A DNA stretch of 64,000 nt from Ascidia mentula (taxonomy: Eukaryota > Chordata > Ascidiacea > Phlebobranchia > Ascidiidae): the NCBI GenBank assembly GCA_947561715.1, contig OX387204.1, forward strand, positions 8,499,001-8,563,000, given 5' to 3'. This document shows, one piece after another, positions 24,201-34,908 of this stretch. The first letter of the stretch is position 1; every line of letters begins with the position of its first letter. The position numbers were made by a program, and so were the translations under genes. Under the pieces are notes generated by a model. The model saw only the letters and a program-made list of their open reading frames with translations, was not told the origin of the DNA and did not search any database.

Positions 24201-25168
24201 TGGGTTCCCGCCAAGATATAAGAACTATTGTAACAAACATTGGCCATGGAGTATATAATGAGGTTTACGCACATGCAAGGTTATAAAACCACCTGCAAGT
24301 TTTTGTTGTTGTGAAACGCGTCCCGACGTACATTTCTCAAAGCATTGCTGATTATAACAAAGAACTTCAAATTCGGGAAATTTTGTAGAGCTTCATCAGG
24401 AATTTCTGTGAGTTGGTTATGTCTGTTTGACACAAAAATTATTCTCAGGACATTGGATCGAGACCCAAATACAGAGGGCGTAATGTAACTTACGAGAGTG
24501 AAAGATATCCCAAAGAGCTTACAGTTAATTTCGAGGATGGAATAATTCTCCGCAATTTGTTAACTTTCAGTTCTAACTTTTCAACGTTAGGAAATGGTTC
24601 CAAATCGTCAACGTAGAATTCAATGAGGTCGTTGTATGACAGCGTGATACTTCTTGTATCTTCAACAACACCTTCCACTACTAAACGCGTGAGTCCAGCT
24701 CCAGAACAATTCAAATGCGGTAAGGGCAACTTATACCATGGTCTGCAAACAATATTTTCGCAAAATAAGCAAATATTTCACGATTTAAACTTTTTCATTT
24801 GCTGAAATACAGACCTTGCAGATGAAAAAATCAAGGGTAATATTAAAATTGGTCTTACAAAAATATCACTTTCAAATGCAACATACGACATTTTATTTTT
24901 CCTCATCCGAGACCATGTACAAGACCATTTCATGTTTGTGTATGTTAACAAAATTTTGTAGAGTTTGCTGTTGAACAAGGTTAGGTCGCGGTACAATATA
25001 TTAAGCTTACGTTTGTGTAACTGTTGAATTTGCAGGTCTTCTTGTAATCGAACAACCATTATCCAGAGGAAAAACTTCAACTCTATCCGATTCGTCAGAT
25101 ACAGCCAAGTTAACAAAGGCTAAACCATAGACAACGACCAACCACAAAATTCTTCGTTGAAGTTGCAT
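21259..25168 (-). CDS. Slitrk-like LRR transmembrane protein, paralogue A
   Basis: Type I membrane protein with two leucine-rich-repeat arrays. It has about 15 exons. Exon 1 (25011-25168) encodes a signal peptide (MQLQRRILWLVVVYGLAFVN). LRRs fill 24494-24742, 24293-24422, about 24095-24222 and 23888-24023. A first LRR C-cap spans about 23667-23828 and 23485-23612 (NPINCDCKNAWLKSWYDK). A linker exon (about 23018-23190) carries an LRRNT-type CPDECTCYDENG. A second LRR array covers about 22049-22870, and a second C-cap (NPVVCDCNMKWFKTWIEE) about 21809-21987 and 21535-21653. The last exon (21259 to about 21438) has a TM segment (TFVLTVFLTLVSTIVFSCVA) and a short tail with RRRYSELLQYAKEGRSYG. There is no TIR, kinase or Ig domain, so this is not a Toll receptor. 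The Slitrk comparison rests on architecture only, and the ligand is unknown. It is tandem with paralogue B. Confidence 0.85.
23664..23853 (-). repeat. Near-identical patch shared with paralogue B (28299-28488)
   Basis: This LRR C-cap exon plus part of the neighbouring intron differs from 28299-28488 at only about eight positions in some 190 bases. Most other exons of the pair differ much more. It fits recent gene conversion or strong constraint. The intron identity favours conversion. Confidence 0.7.
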
Positions 25169-25747
25169 TGCTTTTACTTCGGGTGGACGCTTATGACAAA
25201 GTAATCGCTGACGACTTTGTTACAAATTTTTATTTATGTTGCTAGTTTATATTCTTTTCTGAAAGTACGCTAAAACCAGTTTATACTGAGCTTCCTGCAC
25301 TGAAATAGATCAAACGTAAAGATACATAAAAAATGATTTTGAAAATCTAATCTTGACATTTGCCTTTGACTGCATGAACTCCGAGTGGGACATTGCAGGG
25401 AGGTGTTGAGCGCAGGTTAGTTATTACCCACACCCAGGCAAACAAAAGGTGGCAACAGACTGTTTGCGAACGTACAAACTCATTGGATAATGGTAGGCTG
25501 TTGAATAAATTAACGAGGCACACATTCAATTCATGAACTCCTCACATGCTTAAGGTGGGTAAACACAACTGATGAAGTGCTTAAGTCAACAATCAAATTT
25601 AACAGACCATTCGTTTCTCCCCATATTCGTACAAACAAAAACAGTTTTATTCAACGAATCATTTGCGCAAACTTTACAAACCAAAAACAAAGCAGATTTG
25701 AAAATTGTTTAATTAGTACAAGCAATAAGCATTTGGCGTAGTTTTTT
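25169..25747. other. Intergenic between the two LRR paralogues
   Basis: The 579 bases between the stop of paralogue B and the start of paralogue A are AT-rich, with no gene. This must contain the promoter of A and the 3' UTR of B. Confidence 0.6.
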
Positions 25748-28700
25748 TTACATGTCATCCATTTGTTCAAAGTTGTCCCTGTGCTTAGCGTACTGCAACA
25801 ATTCACCGTACCGCCTTTTGAAGGTGCATCGCCACGCCACACAACAGCACACCAGTGTGGCAACGAAAGTTAGAATGGCAGTTAGGGCAATTGATCCAGC
25901 CGAAACTTTGCACACCGGACACGATGCTGTAATAAATTATATTAGTAAGCCCGGGGACTTTATTTCCAACAATTTAATTTGTTTATTATGCGGAAAATTG
26001 TAGGCGTACCTGCTGGGGTTGAGTCATTGTCTGCGTTGGTATCGCCATCCAAACACACAAACTCATCGGGAGACATTTGATCAGACTTTTTGTTGTGCAC
26101 TCTGGTCGGAGAGTCGCAAACAAATCTAATATCCGTGGTCGGGTCAGCTTCTTCTCTCTAAAATAAAATGGAATTGTTGATTATTAGTGTAACAGTTATG
26201 TCTTCACAGAACTAACTGATCGTAATTATACGTATACTTGTACATTGCTTTCATTTCAAACGTTTTATGAAAAGTGACAAATTACATGTAAAGAATTCAA
26301 GTGGGTTTATGTCGCATCGTGTTTGTACATGCGGTGTGGGCAATGTAGCGTTAGATCAAACAAACCAAGCTACATGTATTATCACTCTATAAAGATGCAC
26401 TCACTTCTTCGATCCATGTTTTAAACCATTTCAGTTTGCAGTCACACACCATGGGGTTGCTCCACAGTTCCACTTTTAATCGTTCCTGACTGATGTTGGA
26501 GAAAACTCCAGACGGTAGGCTGGTGATTTTATTTTCGGACAAGTAAAGCCATTGTAACAAAGAAGCACCACTGCATACAAGCGCAAACATGAATTTATCA
26601 CATCGTTAACGCCGAGTGGATAATATCCAAAATCTTACTTAAATGCATTGGCCTCGACTTTTGAAATCTTATTGTTTTCTATCACAAGTCGATAAAGAGC
26701 TGTTGCACCGGAGAAGGATTTGTTGGGCAAGTTTGTGATGAAATTGTCACTTAAATCCAGGAAAGTTAGGTTTTTCTGGAAAAAGTTAAAATCGTAACGA
26801 TGACAAGGAAATGCAGGTGTTTTGTTCGTTCTTACCATTGTGGATATTTCTGAAGGTACTACTTTCAGAGACATATTCCGTAATGACAGACTGTAAATAT
26901 CCACATTTTTTAGAAAGTCAAACTGGAAGTTTTTGACCGGGTTCGGACCCAAATACACGCGATTGAGCTTTCTGCAAACAAAAATGTCACAAAGATACTA
27001 AAAAGTAATGAACCACTTCTGACTATAATAAGCTTTTTTATTTTGTTTGTATAATGTTGCAACTGCTAATTGGTATCTCACAAATTGTTCGCGAAGAGAT
27101 CTTTTGGAAAGGCCTGGATGTTGTTGTGATATAAAGCAAGGATTTGAAGATTCGGAAAACTTTTGAAATGATTTCTTGAAACCGAAGTTAAGTTGTTGAA
27201 CCGAAGATTTAAAACCGTGATACTCGGCAGCAGTGTATTTGGATCGGCCTTTACATTTTTGATCCCGTTTCCTATGAAATGATTAGTGCTTGACTTTTGG
27301 GAACATGGTGATTATGGTTTTATTTCACAAAAATATTCCCACTTACGTTTAAGGTTTAGGATAGTCAGGTTCTTGAATTTTTTTAACTGTTTTATGTCGA
27401 GTGTTTTGATGTTATTATCCGAAAGCATGATCATCCGTATGTCGGAACGAATACTTTCCACTGGAATTCGCGTTAAACCAACAGCGTTGCAAGTGACGCT
27501 GAGTTGATTGTTGTTCATGCTGCCATACCTCCTATAGATAAAGCATAAACCCATGTACATTGCCCAGGGTGAAATATGTAGTGACAAATATTTTTTTAAG
27601 GCAGAGCACATGCGTTTTCCACATAGTCAGATATTTATTGAACAGGCTACCATTAAACTTATTAAATATTAATTGTGAATGGAGAATCTTGTGAAATTAC
27701 CCGCGACGGCGCGTGGGGGGTGGTTTGATGTCGGAACCGTACTTTTGACCATGTTCGTCATAACAAACACAGCCGTCAGGACACAGTTTGGCGTCAGGAA
27801 CAGGTGTGGTTGTTGTTGCAGTGCTTGTGGTGCTGGAAACTGGGGTGTCTGTAGGACTCACGCAATCTAACAATGAAGATGTAATTTAGGGTATACTCTT
27901 CAAAACTCATGGAAATAATTTTGTTATAAATTCACATGAAATTACTTACAATGACTTGAGCTTATGTTAGTTTAAAAATAAACGGGTACTTCCCAGAAAC
28001 TTGATTTATAGACATTTTTACATCACTGCACTGTAAGTTAACCCAATGCTCGATACAGGTACACACAGTGGTTATTATACTTTTTATATCTAATACACAG
28101 TGTCACCTTGCCATGTTTGATCGTCGGAGCGACAAATAAAGTCACTCTGTTTCAATTGATACGTTTTCTTTCCGTGGTTTCTCAGAGGTTGCTCGCATTT
28201 CAAACGTAACTCAGTTGACAAATCGTTTTCAACAAGCTGAGAAACAAAACTCATATTATTGCTGAAATGCAGATATACAGACTACACCACAAACATACCT
28301 TGTCGTACCAACTTTTCAGCCAAGCATTTTTACAGTCACAGTTTATTGGGTTCTCGTACAAATCGATTTCCACGCGTTCTTTGCTTATGTCAGCAAATGT
28401 ACCGTTAGGAATTGTGGTGATTAGGTTATCGGACAAGTCGACCATTTGCAACTTGTAAGTACCTGTAATTGAAGTTGTGAGATTGCGGATAAGTAATTTT
28501 TTAATTTTCAGTTTATATGCACCTAAATTTTATACATTTAGACTACTATTATAACATTTTAATATTGAACTATTCCAAACGCTGGTATACCTTTAAAAGC
28601 AAGTGGGTCAACTCTTTTTATTTGGTTTGAGGATATTTCCAGCCAACGAAGCTGTTGACAGTCACGGAATGTGTTCGGTTCCAAGTTCGTAAGTTTGTTC

Positions 28701-29805
28701 ACAGAAAGGTCCAAGTAAATGAGCTCTGCAAAAAAGGGTGTTAAGCTTTACTTCATTAACACAGTTATTAGCAAACGTCCAACTTGACATGGTAGCAATG
28801 TGGGTTGGAACTGTTGTTAAACCACATGAGCGCAGACCCAAACCAGTGAGATTCATATTGGCAAGAAAATCATCCTCGAACGTTTCAATTGGATTTGGAC
28901 CAAGATAGAGAAACTAAAATACATCAAAAATACATCGGCAATAAAAGAAGGGTAAAGTATGTTTGAAGGTTAAAGGGTAAACCAATAAAATATAGTTTTT
29001 GTCATTAGGATAAGGGTTTACCGGCAAATAAAAATCCTCAATAGATCCGTAAAATATTAATTAATAACCTACAATGCAAACACCGTTTGCATTTAAATGA
29101 AAAATACCTCAATTTTTTTGTTGTAACGAAAATCATTTCTTCTCACGGTTTTTAGGGCATTGCTAAACATGACAAAAAATTTTAGATTTGGGAAACTTCG
29201 CAAAGCTTCGGTGGGAATTTCTGAGAGCGAATTGTGCCTGTGGGAAACAATGTGGAATCGTGTTGCATTTTGACGTTACTTCACGTAAATGTAATTAACT
29301 TACGAAACGGAAAAGTAGTTTAGGGACTCCACACTGATATCACTCGAAGGAACGATTCTGGTTAATTTGTTGACTTTCAATTCTATTTTTTCAACGTTAG
29401 GGAATGGTTCCAAATCGTCAACGTGGAATTCAATTAGGTCGTTGTATGACAGTGTGATACTTTTTGTATCATCCACAACACCTTCCACAACTAAACGCGT
29501 GAGTCCAGCTCCAGAACAATTCAAATGCGGTAAGGGCATTCCATACCATGGTCTACTTGGGGGCGTAAAAACAAATGTATCAAATCTAATGTTGCGTTCT
29601 GTCTGGTGTAGGTCAACTGACACACGAGAAACGACACAGAAACTTACATAGGGGGAGCTGTAGAATTAGCTGGTCTTCTTGTTATTGAACATCCATTGTC
29701 TAATTGAAATAATTCATCACCGTCTGCTTGGTCGGCTACGTTCATTTTGACAAATGCCAAACAGCACATCGCAGACAACCAGAAGCATTTTAGTCGAAAT
29801 TGCAT
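25748..29805 (-). CDS. Slitrk-like LRR transmembrane protein, paralogue B
   Basis: Tandem paralogue of the gene at 21259-25168, with the same exon order and phases. Exon 1 (29648-29805) is a signal peptide (MQFRLKCFWLSAMCCLAFVK) followed by QLDNGCSITRRPANST, which A shares. LRRs: 29304-29552, 29108-29237, about 28783-28912, about 28590-28725. First C-cap: about 28302-28463 and 28107-28237. Linker exon about 27700-27867 is rich in serine and threonine and has CPDGCVCYDEHG. Second LRR array: about 26640-27530. Second C-cap: about 26401-26575 (NPMVCDCKLKWFKTWIEE) and 26010-26158. The last exon (25748 to about 25927) has a TM segment (AGSIALTAILTFVATLVCCC) and a tail with KRRYGELLQYAK ending QMDDM. 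The tail motif RRYxELLQYAK is conserved between the copies and contains a YxxL sorting-type motif. The ligand and the cells expressing it are unknown. Confidence 0.85.
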
Positions 29806-32015
29806 ATGTAATTTTTATCTATTCGTGCTAAATGTAACCTGAAACAAAAAAAAATTGTCGTAATGTATTTTATCTGAAATGCCTATAAAGAAATAAGTAA
29901 TTTAGATAGAACGTTGTTTGAGAAAGAAGTTTGCTCCATGTCCTCTCAGGAATCGAACATTGACAATGCCTATCTTAACAAAGGACACCTTTACAGTCTG
30001 GATCACTGTTCAAATATAACGTTAAACTTGTGGGCTATTGTATTTCACAAACCTTCCTTTGATATTTAACAACAGCATGCGTAAGTAGCATGAAATCCAG
30101 ACGAAATTGATCCTGCTTCTGTTTTATATACAATTAGTATTTACTGCTAGCAATAAAGTTTCATCTTAGTAGCTTTAAACAAAGACCAGAATACTACGAT
30201 ACATTGGAGCTGAGCTACACCAGGCTAATATTCGTCACTGAACAAGTTACCTTAAAATGTAACGTATCATATACCCATGGCAATTTGTTACTATTGCTTC
30301 ATGGCACTAATCAGCGAACTGTAATTTTAAGGAAAAAGTTCGTTATCAGTAATTGGCTGCTTGCAAAGCATTACACAGCAAACTAGGTGAGCGGGTACCG
30401 TAAAGCACTTCGTTAATTATTTGCTAAAGTGTTTTTCGCGACGATGACGCAGGTCAACATTCAGTGTTTTCTGACTGAAGCAAATATTGCAACGACGAGA
30501 TTCACGCATGACTTGTTCAAGTTTATTTCGCGTTGGAGGAAATGTTGCTTTCTATGTGGACTTGTTTTGAAAGCATGTGATTTATTAGCTTTCCAAGAAG
30601 TTACAAATTCCATTATGTTGTCTGGTATCATAATACACGCTTCAGCGTTGTTTAATAGCATTTATGTTTAATATTGCTTTGAAACATCGTGGATCTACAG
30701 TAGAAACGACCTGTGTCACTTCTCTTTGAGGCTCCAGGGAGAGTATTACCACAAAATACTCTCTTCGAGGTCAGGGCCTTTTAGAGAATACAATTGTGCC
30801 TGTGCGAGAACCTTTTGTATTAGATCACATGACATTGTCAGTGAAATCCAGCGTTTACGATAGAAATCCCTTGATTCGTGGGCCTCCATTTGCTGGTCAC
30901 GGGCCCCCTTAACGAGCTGGGGCCCTGGTGTGCTGCACCGGCTGCAACTCCCTCTCGAGGGGCCTCGAGGTCGTTTACATCAACACTCGCATATATTGAA
31001 ATTTTTTATTCATCATAAAAAATGCTCTTGGAAACGGATAAATATTCTCTGAGGGAAAAATCTCGTGGCGTCTTCTTTAGCTTCTACTCAGCGTTTAGGT
31101 TTACCATCCAAACCTCTAGGAAGGCATTAAAGCAAATTTGCGATCATTTTATTGCCACAACAGAATGAGGGCACTTATTTGGTTCCTTTCTGTACAAATT
31201 CCTCGTTAACTTAAACTTTTGGTTAATTTTTGCTGCATTCCCTTAAGTAAATTGTTATGTTTTATAAAATGACGTTAGTTTAAAAGATGAAGTAAAGCAA
31301 AAATCTTTGAAGAAGTAAAATATTGCGACACTATAAGTAGTCAACGGACTTCACTGATTACTTGAACGTTATTAGTGGTGAAAACGTAACAGAATATATA
31401 AAACAAAAAACTCCCTTCTGAAAATATATTTCAGGTCCAAACGTATAAACATAAAATGACATAAGGGCACCGATAAAACTACAAAGTTCATCGAGTGAGG
31501 GTCCTATGCGAAGGTGATTTCCTCAAAGCAAAACCCAAAAAAACGAAAACGTCAACTGGGTTCAAAGAAGGTTTCCTTTGACCCTAATCGGTAGACTTAA
31601 GTCGTCCGGAGGGATATTTAGAGGTAATTATGTATTTCGGAGGTGTATGGATCAGCTGCAAGTTGCGATTGTTGCGTCATGGATCTTGTTGATGATCAAT
31701 CGCACGTGTTGATAAAGTACACAGGGTCGCTGTTTCCAACAAAAAAAAGAACATTTACGGATGTAATACAACACAATTTGCTAAAGGAAAGGTTCATCCA
31801 TTTTTACCATAGTTTTTCACATATATTTCAGTCGATAGCGTTTATTAAAGGCCTGACAATCGAAAACACTCTTTATTTGCATCGCCTGCCAAACTTGTGA
31901 AAAAAGTTAAGGTTGAATAAACATTTGCCTCAGTGAACTGCAAATTCCTGCAATCAATAAAGAAAACTGTCAATATTCCACCAAAACATCATTTATCGCA
32001 AGTTACTTGTGCAGA
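29806..32015. other. Long intergenic region upstream of LRR paralogue B
   Basis: About 2.2 kb without a supported gene. A GC-richer patch at about 30720-30980 contains a small inverted pair (GAGAGTATT / AATACTCTC) and several GGGCC/CTCGAGG words, possibly a repeat remnant. Open frames such as 31643-31900 match nothing I know. The first part presumably holds the promoter of paralogue B. Confidence 0.55.
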
Positions 32016-32454
32016 ATGCGACTCTCAACCATAATTCTTGGGATTTTTATACTGCTGACCGGATTTTCTCGATTGTCTGCAGCCACTTATAAAGTTTTTT
32101 AATGTACCGTTTGTTCAGCTTATATGCGAGGGGGTCATATACATTTTTTGATGTCATGTCGTTTTTTTTTTTCTGCGGCTCTGTGTTTGAATGAAATGCA
32201 CTTTTAAATCATAAAGACTGTACTTAGCAATGCTGTGGATCCTCTTGACAAAGATGTGACGGTCCCAGAGCCGGGCCTAGGTACACCTAACCTATTTGAC
32301 TACGTCGGGCCACATGCTGATAAGGTTTACAAAATAAAAAAAATGTTTTTAACTAATACGAGTCTTTTCAGGTGAAGAGTAATATTTTTTCTAATTTCAT
32401 TTTCTAGGACCAGCCCTAGCACCGGAAGCCACTGATAATGTAGAGCATTATTGA
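32016..32454 (+). CDS. Candidate tiny secreted-peptide gene, three exons
   Basis: I do not recognise it. A signal-peptide-like first exon (MRLSTIILGIFILLTGFSR) starts at 32016. A 53-base exon at 32228-32280 (NAVDPLDKDVTVPEPG) has an AG acceptor and GTACAC donor. A last exon at 32408-32454 (ALAPEATDNVEHY, stop) has a TTTCTAG acceptor. With an exon 1 donor at 32074/32075 (weak, GTCTGC), phases 2, 1 and 0 agree and give 52 residues with an acidic, cysteine-free mature part. Unspliced, exon 1 stops after 28 residues. AATTAAAG follows the stop. Caution: the exon 2 and exon 3 words (AGAGCCGGGCCTAG, GACCAGCCCTAG) resemble transposon-end sequence and recur loosely at about 37128, so the whole structure could be chance. 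Confidence 0.3.
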
Positions 32455-32669
32455 ATTTAAATTAAAGTATTCCACCTGTGTTAAGTTGGTCTCATTAGAC
32501 GCAAATAACTTACACCTAACAAAATATCAATGACTCGTTATTGTGTTTGTCTTTTGTAACAGCAAACTTTTCCAGGTCGCAATCAAAAATAGTCTGCAAA
32601 ACAAAGCAGGCGGGCAAAACAAACACTTTTTTTGTCAATAAACCCAACGTATTTGCAAAGAAGAACTAT

Positions 32670-33864
32670 TTATGAAGGTTTGCTACACTTCTTGGACATG
32701 GAAGAATGTACGCCACGATAATAACCTGTGTGGTACCCTGCCATGTACCAACTCACCAACATTGATGATAAAGATTCCTTTGATAAACTGTTGTTACGAC
32801 AGCAGTTACAGTTTTTGCAAGATGATTGTGAATTGTTAAATTGTGTCCCAAATGGAGGAACAACTGGTGGAGGTGGCGGTGGAAACTGGTTTGAAACATG
32901 ACTATCATTAAAGAATTGTTCATTGGGAAACATTGGGGCAGTTGCTTGTCTGTTTGAAGATGTATTTGGGCATTTCTCTTTTACTTTTTTGGGCAATGGC
33001 TGTTGTTCATTTTCAGTTGATAAACCACTTTCTTCTTCATCTTCGTCATTGCTACTAACACAAGTTTGGGGAGGTTTTGATAAATCAATTCCTGCATTTT
33101 CCCATAAATGTCTGGGGTGAACATCTCCAATCTCAACGGTTTCCTCCTCATTATAGTCGATATAGTTTACAATCACACACCCATTCTGTATGTCCACAAT
33201 TTCTGCTCTATAATACATTCCATCTTCATAATACAAAGCCATACATTCATCACCTACATTCCAGCCAGTTTTATCATCATATGTATTTTCTGAAAAATCA
33301 ACATATCGAGTAGTTGGCTCAGGATCAAGTTAAGAAACTCCATAGAAATATATACAAAGTACTTCCATGATGTTTAGTCACATACCTGCAGGCAACAGCA
33401 TTCATGGAAATACTTTGTATTAGAATTAGAAATTAGTTGAACTGGTGTTAAGAAAATAGAGTGGCATATTTGCTTTTAATTAGGTTATGCACTCAAAACA
33501 AACGTACTTTAGTATGTATTAGATCATTTATTTAGCTAAGTTATTAACGCATCGCTAAGGTACCTATTTGTTTATTTCTTTTTCTTTTGTGTCGCTTGTT
33601 TTTCTTTCGTTTTGACTTTGGTTGAGTCTCTTCACCAATTACCCCAGCATCTCTACTCCATACCATTTCACCACCACCATCAGCACAACTAGATGGTTCA
33701 TCTTCAGATGGTTGGGAACTTTCATTGTTTGGCATTTCTACTGGCTCTTTAGATACTGCAGCATCATATGATTTAATCAAAGCACAGTCATCCCACATGT
33801 CTGGATCGCAGTCATCATACCGACCCTTCGTTCTTCTGAACACAATTTCACTCTTTCCGGCCAT
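32670..33864 (-). CDS. SMN1: Survival motor neuron protein (SMN)
   Basis: Core of the SMN complex that loads Sm rings onto snRNAs in the cytoplasm and acts in Cajal bodies (family knowledge). There are two coding exons, 33564-33864 and 32670-33289, joined in phase 1, giving 306 residues. The N-terminus has IVFRRTKGR and MWDDCALIKSYDAAV, the Gemin2-binding helix. The end of exon 1 has a lysine/arginine run (KSKRKKNKRHKRKRNK). Exon 2 opens with the Tudor domain (TGWNVGDECMALYYEDGMYY, VIVNYIDYNEEE). Then come a short proline tract (PPPPPP) and the YG box SSMLVSWYMAGYHTGYYRG near the end. The proline region is far shorter than in mammals, and two coding exons is few for this gene. It lies 1 kb head to head with LARGE. 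Confidence 0.95.
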
Positions 33865-34908
33865 ATGAAAATGATATCAGATGACCTTAGCAATAAAGGT
33901 GACAAACGTTATTAACGTGTGATTTGCACTAAACAGGACAATTTAAATATAAAAAAAACACAATAGCGCGCCACGACTAGATTGGATAAAGGTGAAAACA
34001 GAAGAAAAAAACACTGTGTCTGAATGCCTTACACAAACTTTAATGTTCTTCATTGAACACAACCATGCAATTTATATTGTATGAAATACTGTACATTTTT
34101 TTGGTTTTGCCTGAAACCTACATGCGGAAAAAAATAATTTCAAATAGCACGCAAACCTTTTTGGGAAAGTCCCGTAATCATTTTTGAACTGTGAACACAA
34201 CATTTTGACTAAAACGTTCTGCCTGAATGATCAGCACATCTAAATATTGTTTCGGAATATTTGCAAGCCACCAATACTTTAAATTTGTCCCACTATTTTG
34301 CATAATATGAGTTTTGTTTAATTAATATTCATGGATTTATGCGAAAGCAGTTAAAAGTGGCCAATAAACTTTGGAAAAACACGAAATAGCAAATGCCCAA
34401 TTGATTAGCTTCTTCAGTAATATTATGGAGAAACGGTTTGTTTGATATACAAATCACGAGTTTTTATTAGTTGCTGAGGGCGCCAAGTGCTTTACTCTCA
34501 TTTAATTTTTACATCGCAATTGAGTGATTTTGTGTATCATTTTAAAATTCTTTCGTAGCAATACGTGTACATTAACTAACGAAAAGTATAGCAATACTTT
34601 GGCTTGCTGGCTTAATGAAGTCTCCGATTGCCTTTCCCAGAAGATTTTTAATTAGGCTACAAATAAAGTAGGTATAATATCAGAATAAAAACGTTTACGC
34701 GCAAATGTTGCCAAAAGGACAAAAGGAAGTGAAATAATTTGACACTAACTTTGTGAATTTGGTAGAACATCAGAAGACAACAATACCTGGTAGAACAACA
34801 GGTTTTTTTTGAATTATTTTTAAAGTGAAACATATGTGGCATAATTTTTTGCCTGGAAACATGATCCGAAACTGATGGCGATATTTTTCACGAGACTCCT
34901 TTATGTGA
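33865..34908. other. Divergent promoter region, SMN / LARGE
   Basis: 1.04 kb of AT-rich DNA between the two start codons. No gene is seen. The regulatory sequences of both genes should lie here. Confidence 0.6.

Noticed and set aside
21259..29805. Toll-like receptor identity for the LRR pair
   Set aside because: Both genes end about 20 residues after the TM helix with no TIR domain.
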